A stretch of DNA of 64,000 nucleotides, from assembly GCF_014202905.1 (NCBI RefSeq), contig NZ_JACHHY010000008.1, positions 1 through 64,000 of the forward strand, written 5' to 3'. Shown here piece by piece: positions 35,008-44,260 of this stretch. Position numbers and translations under genes: made by a program. This stretch comes from Chitinivorax tropicus (GTDB lineage: Bacteria > Pseudomonadota > Gammaproteobacteria > Burkholderiales > SCOH01). Numbering within the stretch: position 1 is the stretch's first letter; every line of letters begins with the position of its first letter. Under the pieces are notes generated by a model. The model saw only the letters and a list, made by a program, of their open reading frames with translations, was not told the origin of the DNA and ran no database searches.

Positions 35008-36602
35008 TGCCATATCCTGCAAGTCAGACGAAATGTTGCGCCGCTTTTCTTCGCAACATAATCCAGCGAGGCATGGTTGGCAGCTGCTACTTCACGTGCG
35101 ATGTAGAGGCCCAGACCACTGCCATGGCTGTCGTCGGTGGTAAAAAAAGGTTCAAACAATTTGGCCCGGTGCTCGGGTGGCACGCCCGGGCCGTCATCTG
35201 TCACATCGATCCAGCCTTGATTGCCATCGTGGCGTGCAAGGATGCGGATGCTGCCTTGTGCTTGTTTGCAGTACCTCCAGGCATTGCGGGTGAGATTCCA
35301 TAAGATCTGGTGCAAGTGATTGCGGTCAAACCCCACAACCAGTGTCTCCTCGATTTGTATGTCGATGCAGTTGGCAGGGATGCGTTCAGCCTGTGACAGC
35401 TCCTCGATAAAGCTGTCAAGAAATCCAGCCAACCTGATCTGCTCCGGCTGGGCGCGGTCACGACGATTCAGTTGTAGGATGTCCTGCACCATGCCATCCA
35501 GGCGGCGGGTATTGTCTCGGATGATCCGTGTCAATTTGACGGTGAGCGGATCACTTTTATCTTCAGACAGCAATTCGGCGGCATGGCCAATCGAAGACAG
35601 TGGGTTACGAATTTCATGTGCAATATTCGCGGTCAGGCGGCCTAGCGCCGCCAGCTTCATCTGCTGTGCCAGGGCCTGTTGCCGATGTACGTCTTCGATG
35701 AAGATCACAGCCCCGGCAGCCCGATTGGCTGCAATGGGCACGAATCGAGGGTGGATCTGCTTGCCTGAATTGGTTTTCAGCACCAGATCACCTTGGGTAT
35801 GGCCCTCCAGCCAGCCTTTGGCAGCCAGCTCCAGCTCCGGCAGATAGTCGCTCAGCGTCAGCCGCTCACGAAAAGGCGGGGGGCCAAGCAGCCGATCTGC
35901 TTGCTGATTGCGGCTTCGGATCACGCCTTTTTCATCGATGACAATGACCCCGTCAGGCATGTCCTGAATGATCAGCTGGTTGATCTGCGCCAGATTGGCC
36001 AGGTCGATCCCGCGTTGTAGCGCGACCTTCTCGCTTTCCGTGGCATGCTGCGCCAGACGATACCCCAGCCATGCCGTTGCGAAGTAGCCGATGCTGAGCA
36101 AGACGGGCTGGCCAAAGTCGGTGGCGTTGTTCTCCTGCAACAGCATGCGTAAGGTCTGCTCGGCCAGCACGCCGATGGAGGCAATGGCCGCATGGAACAG
36201 CGTCATGCGACCTCGGCTGATGAGCCCCGCCGCAGCCAGATAGGGCATCAGCAACAAACCCAGCCCGCTGCGGATGCCGCCATTCAAATACATCAATGTC
36301 ACCATGATGATGATGTCTACCGACACCTGTACCGACAGCTGGACGTTGAACATCGGCCAGCGTGCGCGGATGGTACCAAATGCAACCAGGCTGAACAGCC
36401 AATAGGCTGACACGATGGTAATCAACGACCCTGGTTGTAGATCGAGATCTGTATCGCCCTTCATTTGAAAGGATAGTGCGGCGATCATCAAAATGCTTGC
36501 CACGACCATGCGATACACGTTGAATAACAACAACGAGCGCCAGAATGTCGCGGGGTAATTCAGATTGGCTGAGCGGGTGTAGGAATAGGGCAGTAATGGC
36601 AT
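35004..36602 (-). CDS. pilS: Sensor histidine kinase PilS
   Basis: 532 residues. Six predicted membrane helices in the first ~190 residues, opening 'FWRSLLLFNVYRMVVASILM', are characteristic of PilS, whose membrane domain senses pilin levels in the inner membrane. A PAS domain (about 205-310, 'DMPDGVIVIDEKGVIRSRN'), HisKA with 'NIAHEIRNPLSSIGHAAELL' (His329) and HATPase_c with 'GSGLGLYIAREV' follow. Directly upstream of and coupled to pilR. Transcribed divergently from proA across a 265-bp gap. Confidence 0.9.
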   Translation of the reverse strand: MPLLPYSYTRSANLNYPATFWRSLLLFNVYRMVVASILMIAALSFQMKGDTDLDLQPGSLITIVSAYWLFSLVAFGTIRARWPMFNVQLSVQVSVDIIIMVTLMYLNGGIRSGLGLLLMPYLAAAGLISRGRMTLFHAAIASIGVLAEQTLRMLLQENNATDFGQPVLLSIGYFATAWLGYRLAQHATESEKVALQRGIDLANLAQINQLIIQDMPDGVIVIDEKGVIRSRNQQADRLLGPPPFRERLTLSDYLPELELAAKGWLEGHTQGDLVLKTNSGKQIHPRFVPIAANRAAGAVIFIEDVHRQQALAQQMKLAALGRLTANIAHEIRNPLSSIGHAAELLSEDKSDPLTVKLTRIIRDNTRRLDGMVQDILQLNRRDRAQPEQIRLAGFLDSFIEELSQAERIPANCIDIQIEETLVVGFDRNHLHQILWNLTRNAWRYCKQAQGSIRILARHDGNQGWIDVTDDGPGVPPEHRAKLFEPFFTTDDSHGSGLGLYIAREVAAANHASLDYVAKKSGATFRLTCRIWQ

Positions 36603-36867
36603 GAGCAGATCCGTCCGATGTCATATTTTAGTGTGAAACCAATCTTGTTTGCTGACTACCAAGAAGTCACGTGCTGCCGCTGGTCATCTGGATGGCTTCA
36701 GCCATGGCATTCGGCAGCCCTGGCGGACATGAGCAGGGGTATTGGTTTGACCATCCTGTGGCGAGGCTTCCCGCACAGATTCAATCATGTAACAATCGAC
36801 TTGGAGTCAGTGGAAATCGCATGGCAACAGAGCCTAGCCTTGCATGCCTTCAATTGTTGGAGTGGTG

Positions 36868-38139
36868 ATGGAAATCAAAGACTATATGCAGCAGATCGGG
36901 CGATCTGCACGTACCGCCGCACGCGCATTGGCCAAGGCGGATACTCATCTGAAAAACCAGGCCTTGCTGGCCATTGCCGACGCCATCGAGCGGGAGCGCG
37001 ACGTGCTGCTGGCCGCCAACGAGCGGGACGTGGCCCGTGCCCGTGAAAACGGCCTGGATGCCGCGTTGCTGGATCGTTTGACCCTCACGGCCAAAACCGT
37101 TGCCAGCATGGCTGAGGGGTTGCGCCAGGTTGCCAATTTGCCAGATCCGGTGGGGGAGATCAGCGAGATGAATTACCGCCCCAGCGGCATTCAACTGGGT
37201 AAGATGCGTGTACCACTGGGTGTCATCGGGATCATCTATGAAGCCCGCCCCAATGTCACGGCGGACGCAGCTGCATTGTGCCTGAAAGCAGGCAATGCGG
37301 CCATTCTGCGGGGGGGCTCTGAGGCCATTGAGTCGAATCGGGCCATTGCTGCCTGCGTGCGTGAAGGGCTGATGCAGGCGGGTTTGCCGGAAGCAGCGGT
37401 ACAAGTTGTCGAAACCACGGATCGTGCCGCCGTGGGCGAGCTGATCACCATGCGCGATTATGTCGATGTGATCGTGCCACGGGGTGGCAAGGGGTTGATC
37501 GAGCGCATTTCCAATGAAGCGCGGGTGCCGGTGATCAAGCATCTGGATGGCATCTGCCATGTCTATATCGACGACAAGGCTGATATCGAGAAGGCCATCA
37601 GAATTGCGGACAACGCCAAGACCCATCGCTATGGCACCTGCAACACGATGGAGACATTACTGGTGGCAGCGGGTATCGCTTCGCAGGTACTGCCTGAGCT
37701 GGGCCGTATCTACACCGACAAAGGAGTGGAGCTACGCTGTTGCGCTGCAACCCGGAACCTGATGCAGCAAGCGGGCTTTGGTTGGTTGAAAGAGGCGACC
37801 GAAGAGGATTGGCGCACCGAATACCTTGCGCCGGTGTTGTCGATCCGCATTGTCAGCGGCCTGGACGCCGCCATTGACCACATCAACAGCTATGGCTCGC
37901 AGCACACCGATGCTATCGTCACAGAAGACTACTCCCGAGCCCGCCAATTCCTGCGCGAGGTGGATTCAGCCTCGGTCATGGTGAATGCATCGACGCGCTT
38001 TGCCGATGGCTTTGAATACGGCTTGGGTGCGGAAATCGGCATCTCGACTGACAAGATCCACGCTCGGGGGCCGGTTGGCCTGCATGGTCTGACCAGTCAG
38101 AAATGGATCGTGCTGGGGGATGGCCAGGTACGGACATAA
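36868..38139 (+). CDS. proA: Gamma-glutamyl phosphate reductase
   Basis: 423 residues from the ATG at 36868 (GGAG site 6-7 bp upstream). An aldehyde-dehydrogenase-like fold with the ProA catalytic Cys258 in '[12 protein letters not shown]', '[20 protein letters not shown]' and '[14 protein letters not shown]'. It reduces gamma-glutamyl phosphate with NADPH to glutamate semialdehyde, the second step of proline synthesis. proB is not next to it. A perfect 12-bp terminator follows. Confidence 0.96.
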   Translation: MEIKDYMQQIGRSARTAARALAKADTHLKNQALLAIADAIERERDVLLAANERDVARARENGLDAALLDRLTLTAKTVASMAEGLRQVANLPDPVGEISEMNYRPSGIQLGKMRVPLGVIGIIYEARPNVTADAAALCLKAGNAAILRGGSEAIESNRAIAACVREGLMQAGLPEAAVQVVETTDRAAVGELITMRDYVDVIVPRGGKGLIERISNEARVPVIKHLDGICHVYIDDKADIEKAIRIADNAKTHRYGTCNTMETLLVAAGIASQVLPELGRIYTDKGVELRCCAATRNLMQQAGFGWLKEATEEDWRTEYLAPVLSIRIVSGLDAAIDHINSYGSQHTDAIVTEDYSRARQFLREVDSASVMVNASTRFADGFEYGLGAEIGISTDKIHARGPVGLHGLTSQKWIVLGDGQVRT

Positions 38140-38163
38140 ACCGTCCTGCATTCCGCCCAGGTA

Positions 38164-38193
38164 AACAGCCCGACAGTATGTCGGGCTGTTTTG
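38164..38193 (+). terminator. Rho-independent terminator after proA
   Basis: Perfect 12-bp stem aacagcccgaca/tgtcgggctgtt with a 3-base loop, followed by a T-rich run (ttttgttt). Confidence 0.92.
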
Positions 38194-38238
38194 TTTGTGG
38201 GGATGCCCAATACTGTAGATGCCACTCATCGGTTTGGT

Positions 38239-38274
38239 TTGGTATGTTTACCAATATTTGGTATTTTTACCAAA
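38239..38274. promoter_or_regulatory. Double palindromic operator upstream of the exporter operon
   Basis: Two similar palindromes lie side by side: ttggta-tgtt-taccaa (38239-38254) and tttggta-tttt-taccaaa (38257-38274), with centres 19 bp apart. They share the core TTGGTA-N4-TACCAA and end 22 bp before the tetR start. This is the expected shape of a TetR-family binding site occupied by two dimers. The regulator encoded just downstream is the obvious ligand. Confidence 0.82.
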
Positions 38275-38296
38275 CATTCAGTCGGAGAGCGTCGTT

Positions 38297-38839
38297 ATGA
38301 GTGTCAAGACACGTCTGCTGGAAGCCGGGGTCACATTATTGAAGACGCGAGGCTTTGCTGCGCTGACTCAGCCGCAGGTTGCAGCACAGGCCGGGGTCAA
38401 GCAAAGCCACCTGACCTATTACTTCCCAACCCGGACCGACCTGCTCATTGCCATTGCCGAATACACAGTGGACAGTTTGTTGGTGCAAGCTGCCGCACAG
38501 CTCACCCAGGCCCCGAATGGCAAGACACTGCAGGAACTGATCTTGCATGTGATGCTGGAAGGCGTGCCACCACGTGTCATTGTCGGCTTGATCGCCGCAG
38601 CAGATAGCGACCCAGCCATCCGCCTGTCGCTGGATCGTCTGATCTGCCACGCCCGCCAGGCCATGCCAATGCTGCTGCAGGTGGCTGGGCTAAGGGCTGG
38701 TACAGAGGATGTGTTGTTGTTCCATGCCACGATGGTCGGCCTGGCCATCATGCATCAGGCCAGGTTGAATGATGAATCGGCGGCGGACTTGCGAAGCGGC
38801 CTGGAGAGGCTGATCCAGTGCCTTACCCCATCCGTGTGA
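38297..38839 (+). CDS. TetR-family regulator of HlyD/ABC exporter
   Basis: 180 residues from ATG 38297 (GGAGA site; the frame extends upstream through the operators and cannot be coding there). HTH 'TRLLEAGVTLLKTRGFAAL...QVAAQAGVKQSHLTYYFPTR' with the YYFPTR signature. The C-terminal domain is hydrophobic, suggesting a lipophilic drug or detergent-like ligand. Its end is 11 bp before the HlyD-like gene, so it heads a tetR-hlyD-ATPase-permease operon that it probably represses through the paired palindromes at 38239-38274. Confidence 0.9.
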   Translation: MSVKTRLLEAGVTLLKTRGFAALTQPQVAAQAGVKQSHLTYYFPTRTDLLIAIAEYTVDSLLVQAAAQLTQAPNGKTLQELILHVMLEGVPPRVIVGLIAAADSDPAIRLSLDRLICHARQAMPMLLQVAGLRAGTEDVLLFHATMVGLAIMHQARLNDESAADLRSGLERLIQCLTPSV

Positions 38840-38850
38840 GGAGCCTTGTC

Positions 38851-39813
38851 ATGCGACTTTCCACTTGTTGCCGTCTCCTGCCGATCCTAGTGCTGGCTGC
38901 TTGTGATGCACCTGCCGATGTTCCCTGGCAGGGTTATATCGAAGGCGAGTATGTCTATGTTGCCGCACCCGTGGCGGGCTACCTACAGCAGCTGGGCGCA
39001 CCTCGCGGCAGCCGTGTCGGGATGGGACAGCCAGTGTTCCAATTGGAAGCAGACCTGGAAAAAGCCGCCGTGACAGAGGCCCAGGCCCGTGAGCAAGCGG
39101 CAGCGGGGCGTCTGGACAATCTGAAATCACCTCGTCGCGAGCAGGAGATCGCTGGTTTGCAGGCACAGCTGCAAGCGGCATCGGTGGCGCTGAAGCTGTC
39201 GGAAACCCGCTTGAAACAGCAACAGCAGCTGGCAGACGGCGGGTTCATATCTTCTACCGCATTGGATGAGGCACGGACAGCGCGTGATCGTGATCTGGCG
39301 CAGGTCACCAATATGCGCGCACAACTGGCGGCCTATCGGCTGGCGATTGGGCGGTCGGACGAAGTGCGCGCAGCCGAGGCCGAAACGGCTGCGGCCAACG
39401 CGGTGACCACCCAGCGGCAATGGCAGATGGGCAGGAAAACCGCACTGGCCCCCGCAACTGGTGAGATCACCGAAACCTATTTCCAGGTTGGTGAGTGGGT
39501 GCCAGCTGGTCAGCCGGTTGTGAGTCTGTTGCCCGACGACAGGCGTAAGATCCGCTTTTACGTGCCCGAGCCGCAATTGGCGACGGTTCAGCCTGGTATG
39601 TCGATCCGGGTGCGCTGTGATGGCTGCAAAGAGCCGATCCAAGCCGTGGTGCGTTTCATCGCAGCCCAGCCGGAGTTCACCCCGCCGGTGATCTATAGTC
39701 GTGACAGCCGCGCCAAATTGGTGTTCCGAGTAGAGGCCGAGCCCCGCCCCTCCGGCCAGGCAAAGTTGCTTCGCCCAGGCTTGCCGGTTGAGATCGAGCG
39801 GGCGAGAGGCTGA
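38851..39813 (+). CDS. HlyD/YbhG-like periplasmic adaptor lipoprotein
   Basis: 320 residues from ATG 38851 (AGGAG site). Lipobox LAAC (Cys18), then a biotinyl-lipoyl half-domain ('YVAAPVAGYLQQLGAPRGSRV'), a long alpha-helical hairpin (about 70-180), the second lipoyl half ('ALAPATGEITETYFQVGEWV') and a beta-barrel domain. Adaptors of this type bridge an inner-membrane ABC-2 exporter to an outer-membrane channel. The ATPase gene begins 1 bp after its stop. Closest in layout to the YbhG of the E. coli YbhGFSR drug exporter. Confidence 0.9.
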   Translation: MRLSTCCRLLPILVLAACDAPADVPWQGYIEGEYVYVAAPVAGYLQQLGAPRGSRVGMGQPVFQLEADLEKAAVTEAQAREQAAAGRLDNLKSPRREQEIAGLQAQLQAASVALKLSETRLKQQQQLADGGFISSTALDEARTARDRDLAQVTNMRAQLAAYRLAIGRSDEVRAAEAETAAANAVTTQRQWQMGRKTALAPATGEITETYFQVGEWVPAGQPVVSLLPDDRRKIRFYVPEPQLATVQPGMSIRVRCDGCKEPIQAVVRFIAAQPEFTPPVIYSRDSRAKLVFRVEAEPRPSGQAKLLRPGLPVEIERARG

Positions 39814-39814
39814 C

Positions 39815-40738
39815 ATGACTCTGGCCATTGATGTCAGCGGTCTGAACAAACGCTTTGGCGATAAACATGTCGTTCGCGATTTGTCGTTACAGGTACGGCA
39901 AGGTGAGATCTTTGGCTTTCTCGGCCCCAATGGAAGCGGTAAGACCACCTCGATCCGCATGCTGTGTGGGTTGTTGACGCCCGACAGCGGCCAGGGGATC
40001 TGCCTGGGCTATGACGTGATCCGGCAAAGTGCCGACATCAAACGTCAGGTAGGTTATATGACCCAGAAATTCTCGCTGTGGGATGACCTGACCATTGCCG
40101 AAAATCTGGAATTCGTTGCCCGCATGTTCGGAATGCCCAACCGCCAACAGGCAGTTGACGCAGCATTGGTCGAGTTGGGGCTCGCTGGTCGGCGCAGCCA
40201 GCTGGCGGGCACGCTCTCTGGCGGCTGGAAGCAGCGGCTGTCGCTGGCCGCATGCCTATTGCACCGGCCACGACTGTTGCTGCTGGATGAGCCGACCGCC
40301 GGTGTCGACCCCAAAGCCCGTCGTGATTTCTGGGAGGAGATCCATCGACTGTCCGCAGCGGGTATCACCATTCTGGTATCGACCCACTACATGGATGAAG
40401 CCGAGCGCTGCCATCGGCTGGCTTATCTAGCATATGGCAGCCTGCTGGCGGCAGGCACGGCTGAGGAGGTGATCGCCGCCCAGCGGCTGCATACCTGGGT
40501 GGTGAATGGTGTGCATGATCCAGCGGTATCGTCTGCTTTACTTGCCTTGCCTGGTGTTGAGCAAGTGGCGACATTTGGTCTGACATTGCATGTCAGCGGG
40601 CAGGATGCTCGTCTACTGTCGGCGCAATTGGCGCAGTTCTGCCAGGCCCATGGCTTGAATCTGCAAGCGGCGCCCCCCTCACTGGAAGACGCATTCATCC
40701 ATTTGATGCGAGATGCACGCGACCCATTTCAAGGATGA
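39815..40738 (+). CDS. ABC-2 exporter ATP-binding protein
   Basis: 307 residues from ATG 39815. Walker A 'GPNGSGKTT', Q-loop 'MTQKFSLWDDLT', signature 'LSGGWKQRLSLA', Walker B 'LLLLDEPTAGVD' and H-loop 'VSTHYMDEAE' are all intact. The C-terminal extension (about 220-307, with 'APPSLEDAFIHLM') is the regulatory tail of DrrA/YbhF-type exporters. Only one nucleotide-binding domain is present, whereas E. coli YbhF has two. Its end overlaps the permease start by 4 bp. Confidence 0.94.
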   Translation: MTLAIDVSGLNKRFGDKHVVRDLSLQVRQGEIFGFLGPNGSGKTTSIRMLCGLLTPDSGQGICLGYDVIRQSADIKRQVGYMTQKFSLWDDLTIAENLEFVARMFGMPNRQQAVDAALVELGLAGRRSQLAGTLSGGWKQRLSLAACLLHRPRLLLLDEPTAGVDPKARRDFWEEIHRLSAAGITILVSTHYMDEAERCHRLAYLAYGSLLAAGTAEEVIAAQRLHTWVVNGVHDPAVSSALLALPGVEQVATFGLTLHVSGQDARLLSAQLAQFCQAHGLNLQAAPPSLEDAFIHLMRDARDPFQG

Positions 40739-41877
40739 GCAACATGTTCAATCTGCGACGTATGGCTTGGCACCGTTGGCTGGGGATCGTGATCAAGGAA
40801 TTCATCCAGATCCGGCGGGATCGACTGACCTTCGGCATGATCGTCGGCATTCCTTTGGTGCAGGTGGCGCTGTTTGGTTTTGCGATCAACAACGACCCCA
40901 GGCACCTACCCACCGTGGTCGTGATGGCCGAGCCCAGCCCTTTCTCCAGGGCGTACCTGGCAGCCATGCAAAACAGCAACTATTTCCATATTACTCACAC
41001 TGTTGCAACCGAGCATGAAGCAGAGCAGGCATTGCGAAGAGGAGATGCACAATTTGTCATCACCTTCCCAGTGGGTTTTCAGCGCGCGCTGCTGCGTGGA
41101 GAGCGCCCAAGCATTCTGATGGAGGCCGATGCAACCGACCCGGTAGCGGCCAATGGGGCACTGGCTGTGCTGAATCAGCTGAACGAAGATGTCTTCACCC
41201 CGGATCTGCCGGGTTTTCGTCCTGCCATCAAACCCTTGATGGATGTCCGTGTCCATCGTCTTTACAACCCAGAAGGGGTGACCGCTCACAACATTGTGCC
41301 AGGGTTGATCGGTGTCATCCTGACCATGACCATGGTGCTGATGACCGGGCTGGCAATGACGCGTGAACGCGAACGGGGCACCTTTGAAAACCTGCTGGCC
41401 ACCCCCGCCACCCCGATGGAGGTGATGACCGGCAAGATCATCCCCTACATCCTGATCGGGTTGGTGCAGGTGACACTGATCCTGCTTGCCGCCAAGTGGA
41501 TCTTCAATGTGCCGATGCTGGGGAGCCTGGGTTTACTGTATACGGTGGTGGTGCTGTTCATCTGCGCCAACCTGACATTGGGGATCACCTTCAGCTCAGT
41601 AGCCAAAAACCAACTGCAAGCGATGCAGATGACCTTCTTTTTCTTCCTGCCGTCCATTCTGTTGTCGGGTTTCATGTTCCCGTTCCGGGGGATGCCGCAA
41701 TGGGCGCAGGTGATCGGCAACTGCCTGCCGCTGACACATTTTCTGGTATTGGTGCGCGGCATATTATTGAAAGGAAACGATTTGCCACTGCTCTACCCGC
41801 ATATCTGGCCGATCCTGCTGTTCATGTGTGTGGTGCTGGCGATCGGCTTGAAGACATTCCGCAAGACATTGGATTAG
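40735..41877 (+). CDS. ABC-2 type exporter permease
   Basis: 380 residues. TM1 near 25-45 ('FGMIVGIPLVQVALFGFAI') is followed by a large periplasmic domain (about 50-180) and five C-terminal helices with the family pattern 'RERGTFENLLATPATPMEVMTGKI' and 'LSGFMFPFRGMPQWAQ'. It matches YbhR/YbhS-like permeases. Only one permease gene is present, so the transporter probably uses a homodimer, unlike the YbhS-YbhR heterodimer. Last gene of the tetR operon; substrates may be lipophilic drugs. Confidence 0.92.
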   Translation: MSNMFNLRRMAWHRWLGIVIKEFIQIRRDRLTFGMIVGIPLVQVALFGFAINNDPRHLPTVVVMAEPSPFSRAYLAAMQNSNYFHITHTVATEHEAEQALRRGDAQFVITFPVGFQRALLRGERPSILMEADATDPVAANGALAVLNQLNEDVFTPDLPGFRPAIKPLMDVRVHRLYNPEGVTAHNIVPGLIGVILTMTMVLMTGLAMTRERERGTFENLLATPATPMEVMTGKIIPYILIGLVQVTLILLAAKWIFNVPMLGSLGLLYTVVVLFICANLTLGITFSSVAKNQLQAMQMTFFFFLPSILLSGFMFPFRGMPQWAQVIGNCLPLTHFLVLVRGILLKGNDLPLLYPHIWPILLFMCVVLAIGLKTFRKTLD

Positions 41878-41990
41878 GCATCCACATGATGTGCTTTCAT
41901 CCCAGTGAAAGCACTACTTGGTCAGAGATTCTCCGATTCGACAATTGGCGATGTTAGTATGTGCCGTACAACAAGAAGAGGAGAGCAGGT

Positions 41991-43016
41991 ATGTCCGTAC
42001 CGATGGAAGCCGTCTCGATGCTGTCCGCACCGCCCAGGCAGGTTGTACAGGCTGGCGCTCCTGTGGCGGGGCGATATGCAGGTTGGATCGATCATATCAA
42101 CTGGCAAGGGCTGGCGGGGGAGTACCGCCGATCAGCGGTCTGGCGCAAGGTGCACCATAAACGGTGGCAATATGTCGCCATTGCCACTGAGCAATGCTTC
42201 ATCGGCTTGGCGATTGTCGATGTGGGATGGACGAATACTGCATTTGCCTACTTATTTGACCGGCAATCGAAGCAGCTCATCGGTCAATTCTCTCAAGACG
42301 GTATCCCAGGGTTGACTGCCAAAGTCAGCAATAGACCCGGTGCGGGTACGTTGAGCTGGTTCAAACATACTCGCGGCGCCATGCGCTTTGAGCACCGGGG
42401 GGGCGCTCGTTATCAGTTGAGCCTGTGGACCAAGTCTGGCTTTCAGATCGATGCCGAAATCAGCCTGCATGATTCAGCAGCACCGCTACTGGCGATCGGC
42501 CCGATCACCCAAGGTGGGTGCGCTCACGCTACACAAAAGACCAGCGCACTGAAGGTCAATGGCGTTGCGCAGGCGGGTGGGCAACGCTTCGTACTGGATG
42601 CTGGCGTGGCCAGCCTGGACTACTCCAATGGACTGCTCGCCCGTGAAACCCAGTGGCGCTGGGCCTCTGCTCATGCGCCAGACATCGGATTCAATCTACA
42701 GCAGGGCTATTTTGGCAACCACGAAAACGTGTTATGGCTGGATGGACAGCTGATTCCACTGGGGCGGGCCGAGTTTGAATTCGATCCTCGCTACCCCATG
42801 ATGCCATGGCAGGTACGCACAGATGATGGCTTGTTGGATCTGGTCTTTGAGCCCGAGGGCGCGCGCCAGGAGAGCAAGAACCTCATGATCGCAGCCAGCT
42901 ACTATATTCAACCCATCGGGACATTCAGCGGCATCGTCAAAGCCCACCCTGATGCGCCAGGGCGTCAGGTCAACCAACTGGTTGGTGTCACGGAGGATCA
43001 TCTATCTCGCTGGTAA
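41991..43016 (+). CDS. DUF2804-family protein
   Basis: 341 residues from ATG 41991, chosen for the AGGAGAG ribosome site (an upstream GTG is in frame). 'WRKVHHKRWQYVAIATEQCFIGLAIVDVGW' and the later 'NHENVLWLDGQLIPLGRAEFEFD' blocks fit DUF2804, a beta-rich family of unknown role that often co-occurs with lipid or acyltransferase genes. There is no signal peptide or membrane helix. It stands alone between the exporter operon and the DUF883 operon. Confidence 0.75.
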   Translation: MSVPMEAVSMLSAPPRQVVQAGAPVAGRYAGWIDHINWQGLAGEYRRSAVWRKVHHKRWQYVAIATEQCFIGLAIVDVGWTNTAFAYLFDRQSKQLIGQFSQDGIPGLTAKVSNRPGAGTLSWFKHTRGAMRFEHRGGARYQLSLWTKSGFQIDAEISLHDSAAPLLAIGPITQGGCAHATQKTSALKVNGVAQAGGQRFVLDAGVASLDYSNGLLARETQWRWASAHAPDIGFNLQQGYFGNHENVLWLDGQLIPLGRAEFEFDPRYPMMPWQVRTDDGLLDLVFEPEGARQESKNLMIAASYYIQPIGTFSGIVKAHPDAPGRQVNQLVGVTEDHLSRW

Positions 43017-43124
43017 CCCAGTCAGTGCGGCATGTGTACGCGAAAGCCAATATGTTTGCGAACTGATACAAAAAAGTGTCCAATAATAAAGAACATGGCT
43101 TTTCCGTCTTCTTGGAGATTTATC

Positions 43125-43436
43125 ATGGCTGGCGACACCCGTTTGGACAATGAAGCACTGATTGATGATCTGCGCGATGTACTGACCGATACAGAAGCGA
43201 TGCTGAAAGAGGTGCAATCAGACACCAGCGAACAAGCGGCAGCGGTGCGGGAAAAGGTCATGGCCAATCTACGTAGCGCAAAAACCAAACTGCTGGAGGC
43301 CGAACGGCTGGTTGCCGAAAAAACCAAGGCCGCAGCCAAAGCCACCGACGAATATGTCCACGAGCACCCCTGGCAGGCGGTGGGCATCGCCGCTGGTGTG
43401 GGTTTTCTGTTAGGGCTGCTGGTTTCACGGCGCTGA
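43125..43436 (+). CDS. DUF883/ElaB-YqjD-like ribosome-associated membrane protein
   Basis: 103 residues from ATG 43125 (TTGGAG site). A long amphipathic helix rich in Ala, Glu and Lys is followed by 'HEHPWQAVGIAAGVGFLLGLLVSRR', the hallmark C-terminal tail-anchor of ElaB/YqjD/YgaM. In E. coli these stationary-phase proteins bind ribosomes and tether them to the inner membrane. It heads a three-gene operon with YqjE-like and YqjK-like partners, as in E. coli yqjDEK. Confidence 0.93.
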   Translation: MAGDTRLDNEALIDDLRDVLTDTEAMLKEVQSDTSEQAAAVREKVMANLRSAKTKLLEAERLVAEKTKAAAKATDEYVHEHPWQAVGIAAGVGFLLGLLVSRR

Positions 43437-43444
43437 CCGGACGA

Positions 43445-43825
43445 ATGCTGGACGCAGATCACGACAAAGCCGCGCCAGGCCCGTTGAAAGGCTTGGCGAA
43501 CAGCACACTGGGGCTGCTGCACGTACACCTTGAGCTGTTCAGCCTGGAGCTTGAAGAAGAGCGAGAGCGGCTATTGAGAGCGCTGGTGCTGGGCTTGATC
43601 GGGGCCGGCGCATTGTTACTGTTCCTGGGGACATTGACGGTAGCCATCCTGGTGATGGTTCGCCCTGAATGGCGCATAGTCACCGCCTGCGGTTTGACCA
43701 TCACCTACCTCGTATTGGGGGGGATCAGCCTACATCGCGCTTGGCGAACCTATGCCAACAGCCCCAGGCCCTTTGCGGCCACCTTGGACGAAATCAACAA
43801 GAACAGGAAGATCCTGTCGCGATGA
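43445..43825 (+). CDS. YqjE-like phage-holin-family membrane protein
   Basis: 126 residues, starting 8 bp after the DUF883 gene. Two adjacent membrane helices (about 45-70 'LVLGLIGAGALLLFLGTLTV' and 78-100) sit between charged ends, the layout of YqjE (holin-X superfamily). The function is unknown; the family co-occurs with YqjD-type stress proteins. The stop overlaps the next start (ATGA). Confidence 0.88.
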   Translation: MLDADHDKAAPGPLKGLANSTLGLLHVHLELFSLELEEERERLLRALVLGLIGAGALLLFLGTLTVAILVMVRPEWRIVTACGLTITYLVLGGISLHRAWRTYANSPRPFAATLDEINKNRKILSR

Positions 43826-44118
43826 GCACCGCAGCCAACCAGCACAAAATCCGCCAGACCCGCAAACTGTTGCTGCAGCTGCAAGCAGACGCCTATCGCC
43901 TGGAAATGGCCGCACACATCAAACAACTCCAGCGACCCTTCAAACAAGCCAACACCGCCAGCACCTGGATCAGCTGGCTGAAAAACCCACTCAAGCTACT
44001 ACCCCTACTGGCCCCCATGGTCGGCCAGGGGCGTGTGACAAGCTGGCTGAAACTCCTGCCTATTGTATTAACCGCCTGGAAGATAGCAGGGGTACTCAGG
44101 AAATACTGCCAACGCTGA
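43822..44118 (+). CDS. YqjK-like small protein
   Basis: 98 residues, third gene of the DUF883 operon, with a 4-bp overlap. Basic N-terminal half ('KIRQTRKLLLQLQADAYRLE'), then hydrophobic segments around 55-90 ('LKLLPLLAPMV', 'LLPIVLTAWKIAGVL') that may sit in or on the membrane. Position and composition match YqjK of enterobacteria, although sequence similarity is weak by eye. Function unknown. Confidence 0.7.
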   Translation: MSTAANQHKIRQTRKLLLQLQADAYRLEMAAHIKQLQRPFKQANTASTWISWLKNPLKLLPLLAPMVGQGRVTSWLKLLPIVLTAWKIAGVLRKYCQR

Positions 44119-44260
44119 CTGATCGTAGCGCATGGCTGTGGGAATTCTTTATTTGCAGCTTTGTGCAGACATTGCGTGGAGTTGGAACCATCACCGCATC
44201 CAGATCACCCAGCCCTTGTGCTGAGGGGCGCTTGGCTTGCTATATCGTTTGCGGGTGTTT

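Noticed and set aside
36671..36868. 65-codon open frame before proA
   Set aside because: No ribosome site and no protein-like pattern; it lies in the pilS-proA promoter gap and ends at the proA start.
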